A stretch of DNA of 64,000 nucleotides, taken from assembly GCA_016584495.1 (NCBI GenBank), contig WAID01000007.1, positions 4,140,001-4,204,000 on the forward strand, in the 5' to 3' direction. The notes below the pieces were generated by a model. It saw nothing but the letters and a program-made list of their open reading frames with translations. It was not told where the DNA came from and made no database searches. Position 1 is the stretch's first letter. Every line of letters begins with the position of its first letter. Both the position numbers and the translations under genes were made by a program. Shown piece by piece: positions 54,877 through 64,000 of the stretch. This stretch comes from Celoporthe dispersa. Taxonomy: Eukaryota; Ascomycota; Sordariomycetes; Diaporthales; Cryphonectriaceae.

Positions 54877-56082
54877 TCAGCTTCTCCTCTTTCCTGAGCC
54901 CCTGCTGCTGCTGCTCGCTCCGCCAACCTGGTCCAGCTCCTGCTTGAACCACTGTATGAGCTGCGAGAGGAAGCCCTGGAGGCCCAAGGTGTGGTGTCCC
55001 CCTTTCATGTCAACCATGTATTCACACGCCGACATGTGCTTCCGGGCCTCGCTGTAGTCTCCTGCCATATACTGTGGAAGAGTACCAAAAAAAGGCTTGT
55101 CAGGAATTGAACCAATATAATAGGCACGTGCTTCAGCCGCTCCGACACTCACCTCGTTAAAAGCAAACAATAGAGTCATCCCGATGACATTATCCGTAAC
55201 AGCCTGGCCGGCCTCGGGCATGGCCTCGCGCATGGAGCGCAGACACTCGCCTTTGTACTGCAGCGCTCGCTGCTCGTACATGTCAGCCTCCTGGTGGATG
55301 CCGGACCTGCGCTGTGATTTGGCAAGACTCCGACACGATGCAAGAAAGATACCCTGGAGGAGGCCCAGGTCCGTCATGCAGAAGCTAACCCAGTGGGTTG
55401 TCATGCCGCGTCGGTACGACGCGACATCGATGGGATGCCGTGGGTGGTCACAGGGGTTGTGCCGGCTGGGAATCAAGACTGTTATATCTGAGGCGGCTCT
55501 GTTAGCAAGAGTGTGCCGTCATCCTTGTGCGCAGCACCTCGAGGAAGCAAAAGAAGGAGAATAAACAGAAGAGGAGGTAGGAGGAAACATACAATGGTCG
55601 AGCAGGTACTGTTCCCATGGCGAGAGCTGACCAGTAAAGGCGGAACCCTGGGCAAACTGGGCAGAGGAGGAGGAATAGGAGGAGCAGCCCTGGGATACGC
55701 TGCTAGTAGGTCTCTGGTATATCACGGACGACGATGATGCCGTGTATAGGGAGGACTCGATCTGGCCACCGCCACCACCCACGTCCTCGTCGTAATAGGC
55801 CAGGTGCTCCGGCTGGATATACTCAGCAGGCTGTAGGCCCTTGCTGGAACCCTCGCCGGCCTCCCTCGACCGCCTGCTCTTGGCGTGCGACGTGCGGGCC
55901 ACGTGTGACCGAACGAGCTTCTTATTGTCGGCCGTCTTAGCCTCGGCTGGATCCGAGTACATGAAGAACTTGAGCTCCGGGCCTGGATCTGGCGTCTCGT
56001 TCCTGGAACCCGTCTGGTCTCGCTTCTTGCCCTTGGAGGAGCTGCTGCCGGAACTTCGGCCTGATCGCTTGCTGGAGGACAT
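54877..56082 (-). CDS. Fungal-specific transcription-factor-domain-like protein lacking a zinc cluster
   Basis: Exons (minus) 56082-55593, 55487-55153, 55071-54877 give 339 residues in one frame. The N-terminus is Ser/Lys-rich (MSSSKRSGRSSGSSSSKGKK) and contains PELKFFMYSDPAEAKTADNK, then SPWEQYLLDHYITVLIPSRH, MTDLGLLQGIFLASCRSLA, IGMTLLFAFNEYMAGDYSEA and VDMKGGHHTLGLQGFLSQ. This order matches the family of Zn2Cys6-factor-like proteins (Fungal_trans_2-type) that often have no DNA-binding cluster. No Cys6 cluster is present. It ends sooner than typical members (roughly 400-500 residues), so a missing 3' exon is possible: a frame with an acceptor near 54860 (INEQKMFWYARARI) is one candidate. 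Confidence 0.75.
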
Positions 56083-57018
56083 CTCGGCCGTCTTCTTTCT
56101 GGGTTTTCTGTTGTCAAGAGAGCCATGTGACGCTGGTCGACGATGTTGCTGTCCATCTTGTCCAACGACGACAGACCTGACGAGGCCGGTATTATACTAA
56201 TTTCATCGCCAACATCCCAGTCCAGGCAGATGTCAAAGTCGAAAAGGACTTCCAACGATGAAGGAAGGGATGATTACGCAGGGAAGCAGGATAGGATGCG
56301 TGGCTGTGGGAGGAGGGGACGAGGGAACATAGGGGACGGTACATCGTTAAAAACGGCAAGTACTGAGTTCAAGGAAAAGGGCTTGATGCAACACATGATG
56401 GGGGACAAAGAAGCCCAGAAGAGCCATCTGACTGGAGTATGACAGTGCTGTTAATTTCTGACCTTCCCGGTGCCTCTGCACTGCCGCCAGAAAAAAGCAA
56501 GTCTCGTACCACCGCAGAGGCTGTTTGAGAGAGAAGGAGAGAAAGAAGAAGAAAAAAGCTGCCGCCTGGCGCCGCGTTAGACAGCCACCATCACACACTC
56601 TCGCACTCTCGCTCACGCACACAAATCTTGAGACAAACATACATGACATATGAAAATACGCGCTTTCGTAATACCTCGCTTTCTTACCTTGGGGTCCGCT
56701 CGGCAGGAGAGCCGAATCCCCTCGCAGCAGGCGATGAGATAGATTATTCAATCAGGTAGCGGATCTATCACATTGCCAGGGGGGGGGTGGGCTGGACTGG
56801 CCCAGCGCCCTGGAGATGCCGTCAGCTGTCGGCCCGCTCTCGTACATCGTTCCATCGAGATTGGGCGACGATCATGTAACGATGCTTCGGCCTGGACGAG
56901 AGATCAGCGAGAGAGTCCTGAGGCTATGAGAGGTCACTTTCCGGAAAGGCGGAGGCCGGAGAAACTGTGCGGCTAGATAGAAAGAGGGAGAGTGGGGGAG
57001 AGAGAAAGAGAGAGGCAT

Positions 57019-57019
<1 letters not shown>

Positions 57020-57080
<61 letters not shown>

Positions 57081-57107
57081 AGAGAGAGAGAGAGAGGGGG
57101 GGGGGGG
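57020..57107 (+). repeat. (AG)n microsatellite followed by G12
   Basis: About 75 bp of AG repeats with two AAAG interruptions, running directly into twelve G residues at 57096-57107. Non-coding. Confidence 0.95.
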
Positions 57108-58743
57108 TTACTGCATGACTGAACATGTGTTAGTAGTTAGTAATTACAGTATTAGTTCAGCTGCTACAGGAAACCTTTTTTTTTCTCTCTTCCTTTTGGT
57201 TTGCAGGTGGCAAGGTTGGGAGAATCGAACCGAGACGCCGGGCCCTCCACCCTTGGTGAGATTCTTAGTGTGCTCCGCGTGGCACAGCAACAAAGAAAGG
57301 CACCGTATGGAGTTTTACAGGCAGAGAGATTGTTGAGATCCCCTGGTTACACAAGGGAAAGAATGATGATGGTTCGGATAGACACTGTAATTTGCCTTAT
57401 ACGACTTGTTCATAGCATGCAGGGTGAGGCGTGATGGGGTGGTACATAAGGAGGGAAGTACGTATGACAAGAGAGATGTTGGTGCCTCAGGCACCATCGG
57501 AAGGGGCTGTTCCAAATATAGACAAAATATGGGGATAAAAAAGAAGAAGATAGGAAACGAGAAAAAAGAGAGAGAGAAAAAAGGACTAGGGCTCTATTGG
57601 GTAGCCTAATGGATTGTGCGGGTTGTTAAGTCCCGCGACTTGCGTTCCGTAAGGCTGAGCGCAAGAAGGAGCTAGGCAACTCTTTTAAAACAAGACGGAC
57701 CAAAGTGTTTACTGTCTTTTTTTTTTTTTTGACCCCCCTCCCTCGTGTGTGTGTGGCCACATCGGGCCTCTTGTCTTCCCCGACAATGGAATGGGTCTTG
57801 AGTTGAGTGATCCAATCACGGCCGTAGATGATGCCTCGGCCGACCCAGCCGAGCTGATCCTCCTCAGGATCATCAACCAACATAGAGGTCCTGATAGGCC
57901 CATCTCTTTGTGCCCTGCAGGATGGTCGCATATGGGCCGGCCTGACAGGGCGAGTGGGGTGGGGTGGGAAGGGGGAACAAGAAGGACCCCTCGAGAGGGC
58001 ACAACGATTCGAGGTGAGCAGGCCTAATCAAGTAAACGCAGGTCTCGCTCGAATGTCGTCAGCATTTAGTCCACAGAGAGAGACGAGCAGGCCGCCTCCC
58101 GCGTGGCGATCAACTCAAGTGCAGGAGAATTCGTGTGCCTGGATCCTGGTGGGACCACAACGCCCTATTAGTCCATCTGGCTTCTTCCCTTTCTGGATGT
58201 CTCGGGTAGGACCTTGGGACCGCTCTTCAGCCTCAGCCCGAGGGAAGGAAGCACCTGATGCTCGATAAGATGATGATACATTACCTGCACAGATGGCGGC
58301 GGCCTGATCTAGGCTTTCGAAACAAGTGCAATGGGTCCAACAGGGTAATTAATTAGCAAGTCGCATGCATATCAGGATGAAGGAATGGCCTCAGGGACTA
58401 GTAAATAGTATGGAGTTGGACGAAAAGGCAACAGAATTAATGTTTCGTAAGTCTAATTACTCGTTGTTGCCTTCAACCCACAAAGTGTAGTCTTGTCGCA
58501 ATGACAAGGCTGATGTAATTACACACATTAATACTTGAAATTTCATCAAAGATTGATGGTCGTGGCAACAACCAACTCTAAATCGCCCGTAATACCTGTT
58601 TTCCTGCGACGAATTGCTATCAATTATAGGAATCATGGTTACGTTCTCACGAGGTCTCGGACCAAGTCGTACTATGTTCCAGCATTTCTCATTCTAGGTT
58701 ACTCAACGCAGTTTCATCCTTTTGGGGGGCATGTAGGTCCATT

Positions 58744-58760
58744 TATATATATATATATAT
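58744..58760 (+). repeat. (TA)n microsatellite
   Basis: Short run of TA repeats just downstream of the MFS transporter stop. Confidence 0.85.
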
Positions 58761-58831
58761 ATTTTCGTGTCTAGACGACTGCCTTTAATACCTCAAGAGA
58801 TGAGGCACACCATAACAAATTTCATCTCTCT

Positions 58832-60793
58832 CTACCGGTCCGTCTCGTGAGAGGTCACCCTTGCCAACTGATTATCTTCTCCAAGATCGTCCTCGTCGTC
58901 CCCATCCACATCCACAGCCTCCACCATGGTGGAGTCGAGCGGAGGAAAGTGTGACAAATACAAAACAGCCATGCCCACGATAGCAACAGCGGCATTCACG
59001 TAAAATGTCAGATAGGCCTGCCCTGTCTCGGCGAGCGCAGAGAACAGAAACCCGAAGAACCCTTGCGTCGCTAACCTGGCAATGTTTTCGACGAGGGTGA
59101 CGGCGTTTAGGGCATCGGTGCGCTGTGAATGGGGGCACATCTCCGTGATGACACCCTTGCCTGCTGGTGCGGAGCCTGAGCCGAACGGTAAGAGAAATGC
59201 AGCTTCATTCACAGAGTTAGTAATTTTCTTACAAAAATGACAAAAAGAAAACATCCACGAGGAGAAAAAAGACTGGACATGGTGCTAAAGTGAGAAGATA
59301 TGATCTTACCAAGATAGATATGCCACTTTTGGGTACACAACGCAGCGCCGGCAGTCAGGGAGGCCATCGACCAACAGGCTCCATCTCAGGAAGAACAGGT
59401 CGAAGTGACAGGCCGTCCGCTCTTCCTCGTCCGTGAGCTCAGTCTGCCCGGGCGTCAGGGGATCCTGCTCGGCCTGGTTGCCGGCCACAGGTGCCTCCAG
59501 CTCCTCAGGGCGCGATGGGATCCTCGCCAGTATATCTTGGTCCTCACCACTGTTGGAGGAACTGTGATTGACATGTCGTGATTTGGATGTGCGGTGGCGG
59601 GGCTCGCAGTCTCCCCCCTTCTTCTTTCCCTCCTTCAGGCCAGAGATCCACCAGCTCCTTCCCGCAGAGATGATGCGAGGGAAGATGAAGAACAGGAAGA
59701 AGCTCCTCATGAGCGCATTGCCACTCATGAGCCAACCGTTGTCTGCCTGGCTGAAGTCAAAGTATGCCGTGGCGTACATCTGAATCAGGAGCGGCGCATA
59801 GCCCGTCGCCAGGACGCCCAGGAATATCCCGCAGCAGAGAAAAAGGACGCCGTAGTGCTTCACCCTGTATCCGCTGAGGAGACGAATGCGCTGGGGCGAC
59901 ATGATCTTGAGAGGAGCCAGGAACCCGCTGACGCCGGCCCGTGCTGCGTCCTTCTTCCCGTCCGATAGCGACTCTGGCGAGATGTACGGCAAGGTAAACC
60001 TCGAGTAGGCAGACGAGATCAAGAACAGGAAGAAGGCGACCTGGAAGGGCATCCGGATCCCAAAAGCATCGCCCGTCATGCCGCCCAGAAGATAGCCGAT
60101 GGCCTGGCCCAGCATAATGCAGCCCTGCAGCTGTCCAAACACGGCCGTCTCTCTGCATGGGCTCCACCAGCTCGCCCGCGATGGTATTTACCACGAGAAT
60201 GTAGCCAGCAGGACCGCCGAGGATTGTGATGAGCTGGGTGCTCTGGATGATGGTCTCGCCCGCTGCGCCGCCAGCCAGGACACCGAGAACCTGGGCACTG
60301 ACGCGGATGGCCGGGATAAAAGTCTGCAGGACGAGGGCGAACCGTGGACCCCATTTTTTCACCGTCCAGCCGGTCACGAACAGGTTCAAGGTCCCGCAAA
60401 GGTGGTGCTCATGCCCAGCAGCGAGAACTGCGTCGCCGTGCCCGCGGCGATCTCGTTTAGAGAGCAGCGGTCGCCCGGGCCGGTGTAGGGCGGGTGGGTC
60501 TCATAGTAGACGTCGCATTCCATTAGGTGGAAGACGTAGAAGATGGGCACCTGGGTGAAGGAGAAGCTGAACGAGATGATGAATCCAGCCAGGAGGACTT
60601 TGACCGTGTTGGGCGGGCCAAAGACGCGGGTCAGCCATGAGGAGGAGGACGACGACCGGGGCTCGGGTTTTGCGAGGTCAGCGTCACTGCTGCTAATCAC
60701 ACTGCTGTCGCTGGCGATGGTGCCGTTGTTCCCGTCTTGGCTGCCATGGCCGTTGAGGAGCGGTGTCCGCTCATCTCTTTGATTTACCGCCAT
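58832..60793 (-). CDS. MFS transporter (several frame disruptions)
   Basis: Major facilitator superfamily transporter of about 617-619 residues. Exons (minus) 60793-59310 and 59202-58832. A Ser-rich cytosolic N-terminus (MAVNQRDERTPLLNGHGSQD) leads into TM1 (VKVLLAGFIISFSFSF); GGPAGYILVVNTIAGELVEP, QLQGCIMLGQAIGYLLGGM and VLFLCCGIFLGVLATGYAPL are typical MFS helices. A cytosolic loop of about 90 residues (SGLKEGKKKGGDCEPRHRTS) separates later helices. The frame breaks near 60399 (one base missing in a T run of the coding strand), 60150 and 59368; correcting all three restores one frame. Substrate unknown. An acidic C-terminus (EAVDVDGDDEDDLGEDN) ends the protein. The start context is ATCATGGCGG. 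Confidence 0.82.
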
Positions 60794-61749
60794 GATGTTG
60801 GGATTTGTGGCATGACCAGTAAGAATGGAGTTGCGACTGGATGGGAAAGTGTGCGAGGAGGGGAGGAAAAGAAGAAAAGAGAAGGGGAAAAAAATGAGAA
60901 TCTCCAGAAAAGGAGTCAGAGATAGACAGAGAGATACGCCGGTGAAGACGGTAAATAAGTTCCGAGATTGGTGGATCCCCCGCGCGACCGTTCTGCCGGA
61001 TGTGACCCGATCACCGGAATCGGAATGAAGCGAGGAGGCAGGGCAGTAATTGTTCTCTAGATATTCTGGCGTCCGGCTTGGCAGCAAAAGCTACTCTGTA
61101 CATACAGAATGCACAACTTGTGTAGCGAGAGAGACGAAGAAGACAAGTAGCCAGCCCACAAGCAAGTATCCATTAAAGGCGTTGTCATGGTTTTAATCGC
61201 TCACTCAGGCAAAGTTTCGCAAGCATTATATGGAAACCCTTAACGTAATTACCATGTATACTTTTTTATTCAGATAATACATCTGAGCATTCACAGTTTA
61301 TAATGATTCTCACTTCACTTTGCCGTGCCTGAGAGCAGTTACAGCCCTTAATTACAATACAGAGTCCATGTCTTGACCGAAAGTGATGACGATGTGGCTT
61401 CGTTCCTAGGATACTAAGTATTCAGCTTGTGCTGATTCATCGCCGTCCTCTGGAGCTCGGAAGTCTCCTCCATGTATGTTATTACCGCGGGACTGTCCTT
61501 TTGGGATCCTTCTGAGTGGTGGATAGCGAATGCGGATACTGAACAGTCTTCACTTCCCGAAAGTATCTTATAAAGCAGCACAAACATTATGTCAAAACTC
61601 ATCGTTGAATAGAACAGAGCACACTAATTGATGAGTGTTTCCTGAGGGAAAAGAAAACCATCATAAACTTGCAGTATGAAGGGGCTACTGTCATCCTGTA
61701 AACAAGCTTCTCGCCTCTGCTATGAAACAAGACACTGTTGGCCGGTTTC
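60794..61749. other. Intergenic region between two minus-strand genes
   Basis: About 950 nt: the MFS promoter and leader side and the PDC 3' side. The pyrimidine-rich coding-strand leader (minus strand of 60840-60920) fits a fungal 5' UTR. No gene is seen. Confidence 0.45.
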
Positions 61750-63938
61750 TCATTGCTTCAGGGTCTTATAAAAGCCCCGCATGCTGATTGGAAGATCGTC
61801 GGCCTCAAGAAGCAGTTCCACGCACTAGAAATCACGCGACAAGTTAGAAGAGGAATTCGTAGGAGACAAATGTAATTACCGCACCATCAGTGCTACAGAG
61901 GACACACGTACTTGTGGCTGGGTCGCATTTTGGAAGGCCTCATCCGACAATAGTGAGTCGAGGTCCTTGGTCTTCTCCACCCGGAAGGTCTTGACATCTA
62001 CCCCGGCTGCCAGAGCTCGAAAGATTGCGTTATACTCCCACATTGGGACGTCGTTGTATGCAGCCTCCATGCCATTGAAGTACCTCTCCACGGTGTATCC
62101 CTTGTTGTTAAGGATGAAACTGTGATAGCATTCCTAGTTAGCATTTACTTGCTCCATGGATCATAACATCTCTAGGTATCACTACGGGGAAAGGACTAGG
62201 TGGATACTCACACCACAGGTGCGATGCCATGTCTGCTCAAGATGGAGAGGGCCTGGACTGTCATCTGAAGACTCCCCTCGCCCGTGAACAACACAATTCG
62301 TTTATAACCACCCATCTCCTTCGCTGCGATGGAAAGTCCTACAGCCGCACCAGCAGCATAGCCGATACTTCCCCAGACAGCTTGAGTCCACACCTTGGTA
62401 TCAGCAGGAAGTGGAACCGAGTTGAAGCCGAATTGAGATGTGCCAGTCTCCGTGATGACGAGGTCCCCCGGTTTGATGAACGAAGAGATCCGCTTGTAGG
62501 AAGTTTCGTTTCGTGTCAGTTCTTGACCACATCGTACGAAAGCATAGATAGCTCAAGTAAATACTCACAGCCCATAGGGAATCTTGAGTGATGCTGGCGG
62601 GTATAGGCATCTCTTGGGCCTGCTGGTAGTTGATACGACGTGTACGGCAAGCTAGCCCGTCATCTGCTTTGATTGCCGCGGTCAGCTTCGGCAGGATCTG
62701 CGTAATCTTGGCCTCGAAGCTTTCCTCGTTGAACTGTGATAGTGAATCAGCCTTGTAACTTCTTTGATCCGCCTCCAAAGGGTTCATAGTCAAACCTTGG
62801 TGAAGAGCCTCTGGAAATTCACAACACTGGCGCCCTGCTGCAAGTGGACAGAGAATCCAGCTCTTGGATATGACGATAACAGTTAACCAAAGTTTCCTTG
62901 TCGTGGTGATGGTGAGATTCAGAGTCTGAAAATATGATCGCTTACGTATTGAAGTCGGAGGGCAATCTGCCGAGCCAGAGTACAAGGTCTGCATTTTCCA
63001 CGATCTTCTTGGCCTCTGGCAGAGAAGAGCCGCCGACGTACCCACCGACGTAGTATGGGCTCGACTCATCAACAGCTCCCTTACCCAGAAGCGTCGTAAG
63101 GACGGGAATCCCAAGGGTATCAACGAGACCTGGAACGAACTTGGCCCAACTTGAGCGGGCAGCACCACCGTCTACCAAGAGAACTGGTTGCTTGGCGGCT
63201 GATAGCTGAGTGAGGATCTTGTCAATGAGCAAGTTTTCAACGTCGGCATTGCCTAGCGGGAAGGATGTCACGAGCTTCGTGTCAAGGCACGAAAGAGGGA
63301 TCTTGGAATAGGCAATGTCCTCTGAGATCCCAATGCTAATTAATACCGTACGAATTAGCTTTTGCAGATATCTTCATGAATTTGACGTGAGCGAAACCTA
63401 CTAGCCAGGTCGTGAGCTGTAGAGCATTGCTGAGTTCCAGTCGTGATCAATTAGCTAGACGATGACTAGAGAAAGGGCACATATTGGGTTGGACAAACCG
63501 TTGATCACCCTGTCGATCTCGCTGGCTGCATTTTGTGCATCCTCAAGAACAGCCGTCGCGCAGCTCAGCTCCCCAGACATCTTGACAAAGTGACTATTCA
63601 TTACTTTCTATTAACGCTGAGTAGACATTATCTCCCGAAGAAGAGGGAGGCTCACTCATATCGTAGGTCACCCAATGTGTGATGGTAGATCTGTCCACTG
63701 CCCTGTGCCTGTCTGGTCGGGTACCCTACTATGTGCAGGACGGGAACGTGCTCACAGGAGGCACCTCCGATGCCACACAATGCACTCAGCTCGCCAGGAC
63801 CAAATGTCGTGATTAGGGCACCGAAGCCCTTCTCGCGAGCATATCCGTCTGCTGCATAGGCTCCAACCAGCTCGTTTGGCGTGCCGATCCAGGAGAGACC
63901 TTCCGGCTCAACGAGATCGAGCAGCGCAAGCTCGTAGT
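61750..63938 (-). CDS. Pyruvate-decarboxylase-like TPP enzyme (5' end beyond right edge)
   Basis: Thiamine-diphosphate-dependent 2-oxo-acid decarboxylase, closest to fungal pyruvate decarboxylase. Exons in the window (minus): 63938-63656, 63593-63499, 63429-63402, 63335-62946, 62862-62796, 62733-62569, 62492-62212, 62119-61912, 61824-61750; phases agree throughout, about 530 residues. Motifs: cofactor Glu in TPNELVGAYAADGYAR, the HH pair in QIYHHTLGDL, central domain VLLVDGGAARSSW and VLTTLLGKGAVDE, and the TPP/Mg site GEGSLQMTVQALS...ILNNKGYTVER. The metal-binding GDG is GEG here, a conservative change. The C-terminus is GFYKTLKQ. The first coding exon lies beyond base 64000; the first exon seen begins after an ACATAG acceptor. 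Two introns start GTTTG, an unusual donor. Cytosolic enzyme by homology; substrate preference cannot be told. Confidence 0.9.
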
Positions 63939-64000
63939 CTATGTGTAATCATCAGTATCTTCACGTCATCACGGGAAGCGCATCATTCAAAGAGGATGTG

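Larger units (their letters stand above)
56083..58831. other. Long intergenic region, no gene seen
   Basis: About 2.7 kb between the TF-like gene (its promoter side) and the MFS transporter 3' end. It holds an (AG)n tract followed by G12 (57020-57107), a T14 run at about 57718-57731 and a (TA)n run at 58744-58760. ORFs are short and without motifs. Confidence 0.45.

Noticed and set aside
57195..57290. Possible tRNA on the minus strand (GGTTCGATTCTCC resembles a B box)
   Set aside because: The T-stem does not pair properly and no matching acceptor or anticodon arm could be folded.
1..64000. CRISPR arrays, bacterial operons, insertion sequences
   Set aside because: No regularly spaced direct repeats and no prokaryotic gene layout; spliced genes show a fungal nuclear genome.

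Overview
The window looks like nuclear DNA of a filamentous ascomycete (Pezizomycotina, most likely Sordariomycetes; I cannot name the species). The reasons are short introns of about 50-240 nt with GT(A/G)AGT-type donors and CTAAC/CTGAC branch points, CACCATG-like starts, and gene families typical of these fungi: HET-ankyrin, NACHT-WD40, fungal MRJP, IRE1, a CAX antiporter and an ankyrin-like/subtilase protein. There is no operon structure. I rebuilt exon structures by hand from ORF continuity, splice sites and protein motifs. For most genes the exon lengths sum to a whole number of codons, some only after one or more 1-nt corrections.

Layout. 0-5 kb: the N-terminus of an unknown minus-strand gene, then a vacuolar Ca2+/H+ antiporter (CAX/VCX1). 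5-24 kb: two fungal protein-kinase-like genes and two MRJP/yellow-family genes, one of each in either orientation, spread around an integral membrane protein, a HET-ankyrin protein and glutamine-dependent NAD+ synthetase. 25-31 kb: a DEK_C/SWIB chromatin protein and a HEL2/ZNF598-like RING ubiquitin ligase. 32-42 kb: a secreted GH16 glucanase with a long Kex2-site-containing tail, a possible nuclease-fold hypothetical protein, and the UPR sensor IRE1. 42-54 kb: a NACHT-WD40 STAND protein, an unknown coiled-coil protein and a large subtilase fused to an ankyrin-like region. 55-64 kb: a C6-factor-like protein without a zinc cluster, an MFS transporter, and a pyruvate-decarboxylase-like TPP enzyme running off the right edge.

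How the genes fit together. The housekeeping genes (CAX, NAD synthetase, HEL2, IRE1, SWIB protein, PDC) show no common pathway. The accessory genes are of the type linked to non-self recognition and stress signalling in fungi: HET, STAND/NACHT, a subtilase with conserved triad, and orphan kinases. The 42-54 kb block is the best candidate for an undescribed system; a functional link between its genes is inference from proximity only.

Caution on reading frames. About thirteen single-base frame disruptions fall inside otherwise well-conserved genes: CAX, second kinase, SWIB protein, GH16, IRE1 (three), NACHT-WD40, the 48-kb gene, subtilase, MFS (three). Because they hit conserved genes such as IRE1 and often lie in short homopolymers, I read most as residual sequencing indels, not decay, but the sequence alone cannot prove this.
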